A stretch of DNA of 62,250 nucleotides from an uncultured Eubacteriales bacterium (GTDB lineage Bacteria; Bacillota; Clostridia; Christensenellales; Aristaeellaceae): contig CADCFG010000015.1 of the NCBI GenBank assembly GCA_902800625.1, forward strand, positions 1-62,250, written 5' to 3'. The notes under the pieces are model-generated. The model did no database searches and was not told where the DNA came from. It worked only from the letters and a program-made list of their open reading frames with translations. Made by a program: the position numbers and the translations under genes. The first letter of the stretch is position 1. Every line of letters begins with the position of its first letter. Below, in pieces: positions 7,846 to 16,737 of this stretch.

Positions 7846-8914
7846 TTGAATCCAACTCCTTCCAGATGGCGTTCAGTTTTTCGTTGTTCATGTCGCTCAG
7901 CGCGTTCTCAACCGCTTCCATAGCCGTTGCGCCAAGGGCATCGTAGTAAGCGTCGTCCCGGTGCCAGTCAGCGATAAACAACAGGTTCCGGCAGCTGTAG
8001 TCCGGCATATCGTCGAAGGCGCGGGCCAGCGAACGGGCGCGGCGCAGGGATTCCCGCGCGGCGGTTTCGTCGCCCCCGTCCAGCTGAAATCCAGCAAGGC
8101 GGGCGTAGCCGTATGCGCAGAGCTTGTCGGTGAAGTCCGGCCTGTCGGAGGCCTTCAAGCCCCGCAGGGCCCGGATGCCCCAGAGCAGGACGGCCTGGCC
8201 GCCTTCGGGGTCGCGCCGGGCGCGGTAGACCTCTGAAAAGCCGAGCACCACGTAGATCAGCGCGTTGAAGGCTTGCATCAACCCCCGGGACAGGTAGGGC
8301 TCCGCCTCCTCCGGGCGGTTCAGCTCCATTGCCAGGACTTCCCCGATCATGGCGCTGTAGAGGTCCCCGGCATTGTGCGCCTTGGCCAGTTCTACGGCCT
8401 TTTCCTTTTCACCCAGCGCGAAATACACCTGGGCGATGGCACTGCAGAGGGTCTGCTCGCTGATGCTGGCGTCCCGGTTCTGGGGCAGCAGCTGGCGGGC
8501 CTTTTCGTAAAGCTCCAGCGCCCGGCACAGCATCTGGGCGTCCTTCGCCTCCATGCCGATGCTGTGATAAAGGGTCGCGCCGGCGTAGGCGACGGGGAAG
8601 GCGTTGGGGTACTTCTTGAGCGCCTTCTCCACTTCATTAAGGCCCTCCCGGTTCTTTTCGCTGTGGCAGCGCCAGATGCGGCCAACGGTCTCATCCAGGC
8701 GGTTGTCATTCAGCTCGTAGCCCAGCAGGGCGTCCACGGAGGTGTCGAAGAAGTCCGCCATCTCCACGATCAGCGGCAGCTCCGGCACGGAAAGCCGCGC
8801 CTCCCACTTGTGTACGGCGCCTACGGTGACACCCAGCACTTCCGCCAGCTGCTCCTGGGTGAGCCCTCGGGCCTTTCTTGAGGCGCGGATGTTCTCGGCA
8901 AGGTTGATGTTCAT
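7835..8914 (-). CDS. XRE-family transcriptional regulator with helical-repeat C-terminus
   Basis: A 359-residue protein. Residues 5-60 are an HTH_3 domain (ENIRASRKARGLTQEQLAEV, then VGAVHKWEARLSVPEL). The rest is all-helical with TPR-like pairs (such as AYAGATLYHSIGMEAKDAQMLCRALELYEKA split over two helices). This architecture resembles peptide-responsive RNPP-type regulators, in which the TPR domain senses a small peptide; here that is only an analogy. Start ATG 8914 follows GGGAGG. The small coupled gene downstream could encode a partner. Confidence 0.85.
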   Translation of the reverse strand: MNINLAENIRASRKARGLTQEQLAEVLGVTVGAVHKWEARLSVPELPLIVEMADFFDTSVDALLGYELNDNRLDETVGRIWRCHSEKNREGLNEVEKALKKYPNAFPVAYAGATLYHSIGMEAKDAQMLCRALELYEKARQLLPQNRDASISEQTLCSAIAQVYFALGEKEKAVELAKAHNAGDLYSAMIGEVLAMELNRPEEAEPYLSRGLMQAFNALIYVVLGFSEVYRARRDPEGGQAVLLWGIRALRGLKASDRPDFTDKLCAYGYARLAGFQLDGGDETAARESLRRARSLARAFDDMPDYSCRNLLFIADWHRDDAYYDALGATAMEAVENALSDMNNEKLNAIWKELDSNDA

Positions 8915-8945
8915 GTCGCTGCCTCCCTTCGCGGTTTGTGAGATC

Positions 8946-8974
8946 ATTGTAGCACGGCTGCACAGGAATGTGAA
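8946..8974 (-). promoter_or_regulatory. promoter of the XRE-helical gene
   Basis: Minus strand: TTCACA, 17 bp, TACAAT, about 32 bp upstream of the start. Confidence 0.5.
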
Positions 8975-9029
8975 GCCACTGACAATACCAATGGAATATT
9001 GAATTTTATACCAACAGTATGGTTATGAC

Positions 9030-9062
9030 AAAACAAAGCCGGGGCGGCAGTCGCCGTCCCGG
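9030..9062 (-). terminator. terminator of the YitT gene
   Basis: CCGGGACGGC/GCCGCCCCGG (one mismatch), followed on the minus strand by TTTGTTTTGT. Confidence 0.7.
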
Positions 9063-9079
9063 TTCATAAGCATCAGCGT

Positions 9080-9922
9080 CTAAACCGGCTTGAATCCCTC
9101 GCCCAGCACCTCGTTGGTCTTGTTGGAGATCACGAAGGCGCGGGGGTCCGCCTCGAATATGATGCGGCGCAGGCGCAGCGTCTCGAAGCGGCTGACCACG
9201 CACAGCAGCACCTGCTTGTGGCTGTGGCTGTACATGCCCGTGGCCTCCAGGGCCGTTACGCCCCGATCCATCTCTTTCAGGATCTTGGCCGCGATCTCCT
9301 CGCTCTTGTCCGATATGATGAAGAAGGAGTGGGCGGAGTTGGGGCCTTCCAGCACCAGGTCGATCAGCACGTTGCACAGGAAGGTGCTGATCAGGCCGTA
9401 CATGGCGGCCTGGGGCTCGAAGGCGAAGGCGCTGGCGATGATCACCAGGCCGTCGAAGAAGAATATGGCGTAGCTGACCTTCAGCACCGGCACCACCCGG
9501 TGCAAAAGCGACGCCAGCATGTCCGTGCCGCCGGTGGTGGCGCTGCCCCGCAGGATCAGGCCGAAGCCGATGCCGCTGATGGCGCCGCCGTAGACCGCCG
9601 CCAGCAGCATGTCGTCCGTGGCGGAGGGCAGGGGGATGTGGTCGATGAGCAGCGACAGCAGCACCATGGCGATCAGCGAACGCACGCCGAACTTGATGCC
9701 CATGGATTTCATCGAGATCAGGAACAGCGGCACGTTCAGCAGTATGTTCACCGTGCCTACGCCCACGCCCATCAGGTGGTTCAGCAGCTGGCCCACGCCG
9801 GTGAAGCCCCCGGCCACCACCTGGTTGGGCACCAGGTACATCCGATAGGCCGCGGCGGCCACCAGCAGGCCCAGCGCGATCAGCAGATCGTTTTTCAGTT
9901 CCGTGCGCAGCGTCTTGCTCAT
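9080..9922 (-). CDS. YitT family membrane protein
   Basis: 280 residues. The first 190 hold five or six transmembrane segments with the family's glycine-rich loops (NQVVAGGFTGVGQLL, and GLILRGSATTGGTDML). Residues about 195-280 form a soluble DUF2179 domain ending RFVISNKTNEVLGEG-like (here AFVISNKTNEVLGEGF). The biochemical function of YitT proteins is not established; some are proposed to be transporters. ATG 9922 follows GGAGGAAG. It appears monocistronic. Confidence 0.93.
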   Translation of the reverse strand: MSKTLRTELKNDLLIALGLLVAAAAYRMYLVPNQVVAGGFTGVGQLLNHLMGVGVGTVNILLNVPLFLISMKSMGIKFGVRSLIAMVLLSLLIDHIPLPSATDDMLLAAVYGGAISGIGFGLILRGSATTGGTDMLASLLHRVVPVLKVSYAIFFFDGLVIIASAFAFEPQAAMYGLISTFLCNVLIDLVLEGPNSAHSFFIISDKSEEIAAKILKEMDRGVTALEATGMYSHSHKQVLLCVVSRFETLRLRRIIFEADPRAFVISNKTNEVLGEGFKPV

Positions 9923-10019
9923 ACTCTTCCTCCCATTGACAGCTCAATCAGTTTATCACAAAACCGGCGCAAATTCAACAGGAACGCATCGCTTTCCAGT
10001 GGCATAGTGATAAAACAGA

Positions 10020-10035
10020 CCGGGCGCGCGCCCGG
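10020..10035. repeat. 16-bp perfect GC palindrome
   Basis: CCGGGCGCGCGCCCGG sits 27 bp upstream of the 10063 start. It could be an operator or a chance GC-rich hairpin. Confidence 0.4.
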
Positions 10036-10062
10036 TGACGATGGAAAGTGAGGCGTTGAAGG

Positions 10063-10419
10063 ATGTATTATGAGACGATGCCGCTGTACCCGGCGCTGCG
10101 GCCCGGGTGCGATGGCGGGGAGTGCCTGCGGGTGCCCGTGTTCGGTGGCGGCGAAGGCCCCGGCGAGAGGCTGCCAGAGCTGCGCTGCCAACGCCGCGTG
10201 ACGATAGAGAACCCCTGCCGGCCGGGGGAGTACGCCGAGGTGCTGCTGGGGCTGGACGGCTGTGGCAACCTGGTGGTGTGCGTGAAGAAAGAGCCGGAGC
10301 GGGACTGCTGCCGGCCCTGCCCGCCCAGGCCGCGGCCCTGCCGGCCTGGCGGTCGGCCGCTGCCTCCGCCGGAGCCCCGTTGCGGGGGCCGGGGCAGGCT
10401 GTACGGTACATGGAGATGA
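10063..10419 (+). CDS. hypothetical Cys/Pro-rich small protein
   Basis: 118 residues, ATG preceded by GAAGG. The first 80 residues could form a small beta domain (RRVTIENPCRPGEYAEVLLGL, then CGNLVVCVKK). The C-terminal 40 are a cysteine, proline and arginine-rich tail (CCRPCPPRPRPCRPG). I do not recognise a family. The middle resembles the short beta domain of clostridial spore-coat or exosporium-like proteins, but this is weak. It is convergent with spoIVFB with a 6-bp gap. GC-rich DNA makes spurious frames likely, so certainty is moderate. Confidence 0.5.
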   Translation: MYYETMPLYPALRPGCDGGECLRVPVFGGGEGPGERLPELRCQRRVTIENPCRPGEYAEVLLGLDGCGNLVVCVKKEPERDCCRPCPPRPRPCRPGGRPLPPPEPRCGGRGRLYGTWR

Positions 10420-10425
10420 CGCCCG

Positions 10426-11283
10426 TCAGGCGTCCGAGACCCGGGCGTTCCCGTCCCGCCGGATGACCGCATCCAGCAGCCGCCGCTCGTCCGTCAGGCG
10501 AATCAGGCGGCTGCCGCTGTATACGGCGTAGAGGGTGTGGGCGTCGGCCCGGGCGGCGCGCAGGGCAGTGTGGGCGTCGCAATCCTCGCCCACGGCGACG
10601 AGCCGCGCAGGTACGGGTTTCGACACCGGCGAGAGGGACCCCACCAACGCCTTCAGATTCGCCCCGGACAGGGCGCGGCGTTCGTCGCCCGCCGAGGCGA
10701 GCAGGAACACCGCTGCGAACACCGGCGACAGGTTCACCCGGCGCACCACCAGCGCCGAGACCGCGGCCAGGGCGATCAGCAACGCCGCCGCGATCCGCCC
10801 CAGCAGGATGCCCAGTTCCACCGCCCGCGCCCGGCCCAGCCGGTCGCACAGCAGCGCATAGAGCATCCGCCCGCCGTCCAGGGGCAGCGCCGGCAGCAGG
10901 TTGAACAGCGCAAGCACCAGGTTCACGTGGGCCAGCGCCAGCGCCAGGCCGGGGGAGAGGACGCGCCAGTGGGCCAGTGCCGCCGAGGCGATCAGGCAGA
11001 GAAAACTGCCCGCAGGGCCCGCCGCCGCTACCGCCAGCAGCTTTCCCGGCGGGATGGCATAGGGGTTCTCCAGCTGGATGGCCCCGCCGAAGGGCATCAG
11101 CCGAAGCTGGCGCACACCCACGCCCAGCGCCCGGGCCGCCAGCAGGTGTCCGGCCTCGTGGACGGTCAGGCCGATCATCAGCGCCGCCGCTTCCTCCCGC
11201 GCGCCCAGCGCCAGTGCCAGGGCGGGCACCAGCAGCGCCAGTGGGTGGGCCAGCAGCTTCGTCCTGCCCAGGGTCAGCGCCAC
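10426..11283 (-). CDS. spoIVFB: SpoIVFB-like site-2 (M50) metalloprotease
   Basis: 285 residues. A membrane-embedded zinc protease with HEAGH at H42-E43-H46 and the third ligand in NLLPALPLDGGR (D136), several transmembrane segments (roughly 12-190), and a C-terminal region (about 215-285) resembling the single CBS domain of SpoIVFB. In Bacillus the enzyme cleaves pro-sigma-K at the mother-cell/forespore membrane. It starts 1 bp after the stop of the SpoIVFA-like gene. Its position after mreBCD matches the Bacillus gene order. No sigK is in the window, so the substrate is unproven. Confidence 0.88.
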   Translation of the reverse strand: MALTLGRTKLLAHPLALLVPALALALGAREEAAALMIGLTVHEAGHLLAARALGVGVRQLRLMPFGGAIQLENPYAIPPGKLLAVAAAGPAGSFLCLIASAALAHWRVLSPGLALALAHVNLVLALFNLLPALPLDGGRMLYALLCDRLGRARAVELGILLGRIAAALLIALAAVSALVVRRVNLSPVFAAVFLLASAGDERRALSGANLKALVGSLSPVSKPVPARLVAVGEDCDAHTALRAARADAHTLYAVYSGSRLIRLTDERRLLDAVIRRDGNARVSDA

Positions 11284-11284
11284 G

Positions 11285-12058
11285 CTACAGCGCCAGCCTT
11301 TCCGCCGGGTCGATGGACTCGCCGCCCTGCCGCAGCTCGAAATACAGCCCCTCGCCGCACGCGCCCAGGCGATCGCCCCGGTTCACGCTGTCGCCCTGCT
11401 GGACCGACACCTCCGTAAGGTTCGCGTAGGCGCTCTCCAGCCCCTCGCCGTGGTCCACCAGCACGCCGAAGCCGCCGCTGGACAGCGCGCTGACCGCCGT
11501 GACCGTGCCCGCCGCGGCGCACTTCACGTCCTCGCCCGCGCCGTCGAACAGCGTCCAGGGCTGCAGCGCGGTCCAGCTGTGGCGCACCGACGCGTCCACG
11601 GGCCGGGTCAGCTGGCTGCCGCCGGACACGTTCATGAACACCAGCGCCGACTCCGGCATCAGGCTGCGCACGAAGGTGAGCTCGCCCAGGGAATCATCCA
11701 GGTCGATGCGCATGGTCAGCGCCCGGCGCACGCCCTCGCTGGCCTTCTGCGCCCAGGGCTGGCGCACGTTGCCCAGCGCCAGCACGCCCAGCAGCACCGC
11801 GCAGGCGATGGCGCTGTTGCGCAGCAGGCGCTCGGAGAAGGTGGCCCTGCGCCGGGGCGACGTCGCCCGGAGGGGAGCCTTCTCGGGCTTGTCGGCGTTG
11901 GCGAGGGGCTTCCCTCTCCAGGAGCGGCGGGTCGCAGAGGCCGTTTCCGGAGGCGCGGCCCTCCGCCGCTTCCTGCGCGGCACGACCTCCGCCGGCCTGA
12001 CTTGCGCCGCGTCCGGGGGCAGCTGGGTGTGAATCTGCAGCGTGCTGTTCTCAGACAT
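11285..12058 (-). CDS. spoIVFA: SpoIVFA-like membrane protein with degenerate M23 domain
   Basis: 257 residues: a basic N-terminal tail, a transmembrane segment near 85-105 (LLRNSAIACAVLLGVLALGN), then an extracellular domain ending in a LytM/M23-like fold (GTVTAVSALSSGGFGVLVDHG, and GLYFELRQGGESIDP). The zinc-binding HxH of active M23 peptidases reads GLY, so it should be inactive, as in SpoIVFA. Known SpoIVFA tethers and inhibits SpoIVFB. The upstream GGAGGG site fits ATG 12058. It is immediately upstream of the protease gene. Confidence 0.82.
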   Translation of the reverse strand: MSENSTLQIHTQLPPDAAQVRPAEVVPRRKRRRAAPPETASATRRSWRGKPLANADKPEKAPLRATSPRRRATFSERLLRNSAIACAVLLGVLALGNVRQPWAQKASEGVRRALTMRIDLDDSLGELTFVRSLMPESALVFMNVSGGSQLTRPVDASVRHSWTALQPWTLFDGAGEDVKCAAAGTVTAVSALSSGGFGVLVDHGEGLESAYANLTEVSVQQGDSVNRGDRLGACGEGLYFELRQGGESIDPAERLAL

Positions 12059-12137
12059 GAAAATCCCTCCCGTCGCTCAAGCGTATGCGGGAGGTGGAGG
12101 AAATAGAGTTGAGAGTTTGGAATAGTCAGCCAGATGG

Positions 12138-12272
12138 CCGGATTGCCACGTCAGCCCTGCGGGCTTCCTCGCAATGACGTTGTTTCTGATTCGAACCATA
12201 TTTTTCTATAGAAATGGCAGATCGAGGCCGGTACTGGGTCAATGCGAGGAGTGAAGCGACGTGGCAATCCGG
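12138..12272. repeat. 135-bp palindromic intergenic element
   Basis: The ends are inverted copies: CCGGATTGCCACGTC on the left and its complement on the right, with the inner TCCTCGCAATGAC/TCAATGCGAGGAG part also mirrored. It looks like a dispersed MITE-like or REP-like element in the gap between rodA and spoIVFA. The flank (about 12100-12120) carries a GAGTTGAGAGTTT stretch like the heptad elements elsewhere. Confidence 0.8.
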
Positions 12273-12280
12273 TTCTCCGG

Positions 12281-13528
12281 CTAATCTCTCTTCAAAGACA
12301 GCACTCTCTCCGTGGCGGTATGCTGCCGCTGTTCGTGCTGGCGGGAGCGCATGACCACGTTCAGCACCAGTCCGATGCCCATCATGGAGGTGAGCATGTT
12401 GCTGCCGCCGTAGCTGACGAAGGGCAAGGGAATGCCGGTGACGGGCAGCAGGCCGATCACCATGCCGATGTTTTCCACCACGTGGAACAGGATCATGGCC
12501 ATCACGCCAACGATCAGGTAGGAGCCGTAGGGGTCTTCGGTGCGCACGGCCAATATGATCAGCCGCGCGATCAGCAGCACGTAGGCCAGCAACAGCGCCG
12601 CGCCGCCCACCAGGCCGAAGGATTCGCACACGATGGCGAAGATGAAGTCGGTGTGGTCGTCGGAGATGTAGCCCAGGGAGGCGAAGCTGCCGGGGCTCAC
12701 GATGCCCTTGCCGAATACGCCGCCGGAGCCGATGGCGATCTGGCCGTTGATGATCTGGCGCGCCTCGTCCGGGTAGGCCTCCGGGTTCAGCCACATCAGT
12801 ATGCGGGTGAAGCGGAAGTTGTCCGAGCCGGAGTTGTTCATGAAGTACCACAGCGGGATCAGCAGCAGCACCATCACGCCCAGCACGCCCCAGATCAGCT
12901 TGCTGTTGGTGCCGGACACGAACACCATCACGCTGAACACGGCCACGTACACCAGCGCCGTGCCGAAGTCCGGCTGGGCCACGACCAGCACGATGGGGAT
13001 GCCCACGTAGATGGTCAGCGGGATAATGTCGTGGATGGTCATGATGGGCTTCGTGCGCACGCAGAATGCCTTGGACAGGGCGATGATAATGGCGATCTTG
13101 CACACCTCCGACGGCTGGAAGCCGCGGTCGCTGCCCCAGTTGAAGAAGGCGGTCATGCCGCCGCGGCCCGCGCGGGCCAGCAGCAGCGTCAGCGTCAGAA
13201 GCACGATCTGCGCCGCGTAGATGGAGTTGGCGTAGCGCTCGTAGAGCTGGTAGGGGAAGAAGATGATGAACGACATGGCGATCAGCCCCGCGCCGATCCA
13301 GAGCAGCTGCAGGCGGGGATAGAGTATGGACTGGGTCTGGAGCATCTCGATTACGTTCGCGGGCCGCTCCACCACCTGGGAGGAGGTGGCCGAGAAGATG
13401 CACACCACGCCGAACAGCGAAATGACCAGCACGATGATCAACAGGGGCCAGTCGAAATACTTCATCAGGCTCCTGTCGAACCGGTTGTCCTTGATGTACT
13501 TGAAAAATGCTTTGATTCTGGATAACAT
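12281..13528 (-). CDS. rodA: peptidoglycan glycosyltransferase RodA
   Basis: A 415-residue SEDS protein with about ten membrane segments. It polymerises lipid II into glycan during elongation, with the PBP2 encoded just upstream. Family motifs are present: QPSEVCKI, VVAQPDFGTA, GSGGVFGKGI, DDHTDFIFAIVCESFG and GIPLPFVSYGGSN. ATG 13528 has an AGGAAG site and removes a longer non-hydrophobic extension. Between its start and the PBP2 stop there are 75 bp. Confidence 0.95.
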   Translation of the reverse strand: MLSRIKAFFKYIKDNRFDRSLMKYFDWPLLIIVLVISLFGVVCIFSATSSQVVERPANVIEMLQTQSILYPRLQLLWIGAGLIAMSFIIFFPYQLYERYANSIYAAQIVLLTLTLLLARAGRGGMTAFFNWGSDRGFQPSEVCKIAIIIALSKAFCVRTKPIMTIHDIIPLTIYVGIPIVLVVAQPDFGTALVYVAVFSVMVFVSGTNSKLIWGVLGVMVLLLIPLWYFMNNSGSDNFRFTRILMWLNPEAYPDEARQIINGQIAIGSGGVFGKGIVSPGSFASLGYISDDHTDFIFAIVCESFGLVGGAALLLAYVLLIARLIILAVRTEDPYGSYLIVGVMAMILFHVVENIGMVIGLLPVTGIPLPFVSYGGSNMLTSMMGIGLVLNVVMRSRQHEQRQHTATERVLSLKRD

Positions 13529-13603
13529 ACTGTCTTCCTGTCGTCGGTTGTTCTGCGCGGTACGCGTCGCGGCGGGAGAGCTTGCTCCCCCGTCCACAAC
13601 ACA

Positions 13604-16069
13604 TCAGTCCGCCATCGTGAACTCGGTGGGCACGGTGAAGTTCTCGCTGTGCTGGAGGGAGTCCAGGTAGTATTCGATCACGGGCTTGACGGCGTAGGCG
13701 GAGTAGGCGCCGGCATAGCCGTTCTGCACGTAGCAGACCACCACGATCTTCGGGCTGTCCGCCGGGGCGTAGGCCACCATCCAGCTGTTGTTCTCCACGT
13801 CCAGCTCGGTTCTCTGGGAGGTGCCGGTCTTGGCGGCGATCTTGTACTTGCTGTCGCGGAAGTACTTGGATGCCGTACCGCCGGCCACCTCGTCGGTAAC
13901 GTCCTCCATGCCGGCGTGGATGGCGGCGAAGAAGGTGGGGTCGGCGTCGATCTGGTTGGCCACCACGGGCTGCTTTTCCAGTACCACGGAGCCGTCCGGC
14001 GCGATGATCTTGTCCACGATCTGGGCGTCGTACACGGTGCCGCCGTTCACGATGGCGCTGACGTAGCGCGCGGCGGCCACGGGCGTGATCTGGGTGATGG
14101 ACTGGCCGACGGCGCACATGATGGTCTCGTTGGGCGTCCAGTAGATGTCGGCCAGGTAGGTAACGAAGGTGTTGACCATGTAGTGGCTGGAGATGTACTC
14201 CCTGGGCAGCCCGATGTCATACTGCAGTATCTCGCGGATGGGCTGGTACCACTGCTCCTTGGTGTTGTAGCTGATGGCGATCTTCATCAGGTCGCTCAGC
14301 GCCTTTTCCAGCACCTCGCTGGACACGTTCATCTTGCGCTCGGCGATGATCTCCTCCAGCGTGGTCTTCATGGCCGTGTAGGTCAGAAGCGGCTTGGCGG
14401 TGTTCTGCCAGGTGACGCTGTTCTCCGGGTCGTACAGCATGTGCTGGTTGCCCACGAAGCTGGTGGCCTCGCCGGGCAGCTCGATGTTGGTCTTGCTGGT
14501 CAGGCCCAGCGCCGCGGCCCACTGGTAAAGCCGGTCGATGCCCAGCCGGTAGCCCACGGTGTAGAAGTACATGTTGCAGCTGTTCTTCAGCGCCCGCTCC
14601 AGGTTCTGGTTCTGGTGCTCCTCCGGGTGGCTGGTCCAGCACTTGGCGGGCCGGTCACTGTTGGTCTCGGTGAAGCCCTCGGCCCGGTCGTTGATGATCT
14701 CGTCCACGGTGATCACGCCCTCGGACAGGCCGGCCAGGCTGGTACACATCTTGAAGATGGAACCGGGGGCGTCCTTGGTGCCGATGGCGCGGTTCAGAAG
14801 CGGGTTGTTGCCCGTCAGCACGGCGTCCCACAGCGTGGGATCCACCTTGCCGTCGTTGAACATGCTCAGGTCGTAGCTGGGCTCGCTTACCATGCCCAGC
14901 ACCCGGCCGGTGTAGGGGTCCATGGCCACCATGGCGCCGGTTTCCGCCAGCTTGATCTCGCGGTTCTGCTCTGCATATTCCTTCAGGATGTCCTCGTTCT
15001 CCCGCAGCCAGTGGCCCCAGCGCAGGGAGTCCTCCTGGATGGCGTGGATGGTCTTGATGGCGTTTTGCAGCCGCCCGGCCATGTAGTTCTGCAGGTCCAC
15101 GTCGATGGTCAGCACCACGGAGTTGCCGTCGGTGGGCGCGGAATAGGAAAGCTCGCGCACGGCTTTGCCGCGGGTGTCCACCTCAACGGCCCGGCTGCCC
15201 TGGCGGTACTGGATATAGGGGGACAGCTGGTCCTCCAGCGAGCGCTCCACGCCGTCGGAACCGATGTAGGCGTCGTTGGGGTAGCCCTGGTTCTGGTAGG
15301 TCTCCAGCTGGGTGGCGGAGATCTTGCTGGTGTAGCCCACCACGTGGCAGGCCGTCTCGCCCTGGGGGTAGACCCGGCTGGAGCTCTCCTCCACGTCCAC
15401 GCCCAGCAGGTCCAGCGAGCGCACCTCGATCTCCGAAACCGTCTCATAGCCCACGTCGTAGGCGATGGTGACGGGGGTGGGCTTGAAGGCGTTCATGCGG
15501 CTCTCCTGCCAGAGGGCCAGCACCTTGACGATCATTTCCTCGTCGGCGTCGGCACCCAGCACGTCCAGCACCCTGTACTTCTGCACCAGCGTGCGGTACA
15601 GGTCCTTTTCATCCACCTTGGCGACATAGAAGTTGCTGCGCCACTGGTTTTCCCGGGTCTGCTCCACGGCGGCGCTGTCGGAGCCGCTGTCAAAGCGCCA
15701 CACGCCGTCCTCGCCCTTCTTCAGCCAGAAGTCGTTGACGGTGCTCTTGCCGTTGGACTCCACCAGCTTGATCACGTCCACCAGCGTCTGGGTGTAGGCC
15801 AGGCGGTCGGCGTCGCTGTTCTTCAGCGGGTCGCGGTAGAAGGTGACGTTGAAGCTGCGGCGGTCGTAGGCCAGGGGCACCATGTTGGTGTCGTAGATGG
15901 TGCCGCGCATGCCATAGAGGGTGATGGTCTTGGCGGAGCGGGTCTCGGCACGCTCGGAGTAGGTCTCACCCCGGGAGCGGATCATCCAGTTCAGCCGCAG
16001 GAAAAACGCGGCAAACACGAACACAAGTATGCCGGAGAGTATCAACATTCGCTTGAAATAGGGCTTCAA
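13604..16069 (-). CDS. class B penicillin-binding protein 2 (elongation transpeptidase)
   Basis: 821 residues with one N-terminal transmembrane segment (MLILSGILVFVFAAFFLRL), a dimerisation domain, then a transpeptidase domain. The catalytic triad motifs are S437-I-F-K440, S497-C-N499 and K747-T-G749. It cross-links peptidoglycan outside the membrane with RodA. The start is taken as TTG at 16069, overlapping the mreD TGA as TTGA with a GGAGGTG site. An internal ATG at 16048 has no site. It is longer than E. coli PBP2 (633 aa), with extra sequence between SxN and KTG and in the N-terminal half. Confidence 0.93.
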   Translation of the reverse strand: MKPYFKRMLILSGILVFVFAAFFLRLNWMIRSRGETYSERAETRSAKTITLYGMRGTIYDTNMVPLAYDRRSFNVTFYRDPLKNSDADRLAYTQTLVDVIKLVESNGKSTVNDFWLKKGEDGVWRFDSGSDSAAVEQTRENQWRSNFYVAKVDEKDLYRTLVQKYRVLDVLGADADEEMIVKVLALWQESRMNAFKPTPVTIAYDVGYETVSEIEVRSLDLLGVDVEESSSRVYPQGETACHVVGYTSKISATQLETYQNQGYPNDAYIGSDGVERSLEDQLSPYIQYRQGSRAVEVDTRGKAVRELSYSAPTDGNSVVLTIDVDLQNYMAGRLQNAIKTIHAIQEDSLRWGHWLRENEDILKEYAEQNREIKLAETGAMVAMDPYTGRVLGMVSEPSYDLSMFNDGKVDPTLWDAVLTGNNPLLNRAIGTKDAPGSIFKMCTSLAGLSEGVITVDEIINDRAEGFTETNSDRPAKCWTSHPEEHQNQNLERALKNSCNMYFYTVGYRLGIDRLYQWAAALGLTSKTNIELPGEATSFVGNQHMLYDPENSVTWQNTAKPLLTYTAMKTTLEEIIAERKMNVSSEVLEKALSDLMKIAISYNTKEQWYQPIREILQYDIGLPREYISSHYMVNTFVTYLADIYWTPNETIMCAVGQSITQITPVAAARYVSAIVNGGTVYDAQIVDKIIAPDGSVVLEKQPVVANQIDADPTFFAAIHAGMEDVTDEVAGGTASKYFRDSKYKIAAKTGTSQRTELDVENNSWMVAYAPADSPKIVVVCYVQNGYAGAYSAYAVKPVIEYYLDSLQHSENFTVPTEFTMAD

Positions 16070-16626
16070 AAGGATTTCACCTCCCGGGCTCGGGCCGGAA
16101 CGCGCCCGCGATCGCCGCCCAGAAGCAGGCGGTAGGCTACCGGCCGTAAAAGCAGGGTCAGCGCCGCGACGATCATTGCGCGCACGGCGATATTCACAAA
16201 GTACATCATTTGCAGCGTGGCGGTGTTGAAGTACTGGATCACCAGCACCACGATTTCGCCCAGGCTGTACAGCACGAACACCCACACGCCCCTCTCGACG
16301 CGCTTGCGGCGCGCCACGCGGCGGCCGGTGCGCAGGTGCTCGCCGGGGTTGTAGAGGATCAGGCCGATGAGGAACCCCACGGCCATGAAGAAGAACGTCA
16401 TGATGCCCAGCGTGCCGGAGGTGATGTCGATCAGCAGGCCGCCGATCGTGCCATACAGCAGCCCGCGCATGCGGCCCATCAGCATCCCGATCAGCAGCAC
16501 GGCCACCACCGTCATGGGCACGGCGTATACGCCGTCATAGACGATGGGCAGCACAGTGGTGTCCAGGATAAAGCATGCCAGGATCAGCAGAGCCGGGGCA
16601 AAACGTCTAAGCAAAGTAACCTCCAA
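16066..16626 (-). CDS. mreD: rod shape-determining protein MreD
   Basis: 186 residues with five or six membrane segments (LLILACFILDTTVLPIVY; MTVVAVLLIGMLMGRMRGLL; TSGTLGIMTFFFMAVGFLIGLIL split across them) and a basic cytoplasmic loop (RRVARRKRVER). It is the membrane partner of MreC in the elongasome. Its stop overlaps the PBP2 TTG start, so the two are translationally coupled. Assignment relies on length, topology and position; MreD sequences are poorly conserved. Confidence 0.88.
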   Translation of the reverse strand: MEVTLLRRFAPALLILACFILDTTVLPIVYDGVYAVPMTVVAVLLIGMLMGRMRGLLYGTIGGLLIDITSGTLGIMTFFFMAVGFLIGLILYNPGEHLRTGRRVARRKRVERGVWVFVLYSLGEIVVLVIQYFNTATLQMMYFVNIAVRAMIVAALTLLLRPVAYRLLLGGDRGRVPARAREVKSF

Positions 16627-16737
16627 TTAGGAATGAGGAATGAGGAATGAGGAATGAATAGTGTGATATGCGCTACAGCGTAAACACTATTCAATTCCTA
16701 ATTCCTAATTCCTAATTCCTCATTAACTAATTCTCGC
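16621..16737. repeat. hairpin element with heptamer arms, between mreC and mreD
   Basis: The left arm repeats GGAATGA, the right arm repeats its mirror (CTAATTC/CTCATT units). The centre contains GAATAGTGT and its exact complement ACACTATTC. The whole 115-bp unit can fold on itself. It interrupts the operon but lies in the spacer and may be transcribed. Confidence 0.8.

Noticed and set aside
13649..16135. Very long open frame antisense to the PBP2 gene, and similar ones antisense to trpB, htpG, the T-box synthetase and others
   Set aside because: They mirror real genes in GC-rich DNA, have low-complexity Val/His/Leu/Gly or Arg-rich translations, no domains and no ribosome sites.
16621..16737. 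Assembly artefact in the heptad repeats
   Set aside because: Several distinct elements with the same layout occur in separate gaps, so they are more likely real.
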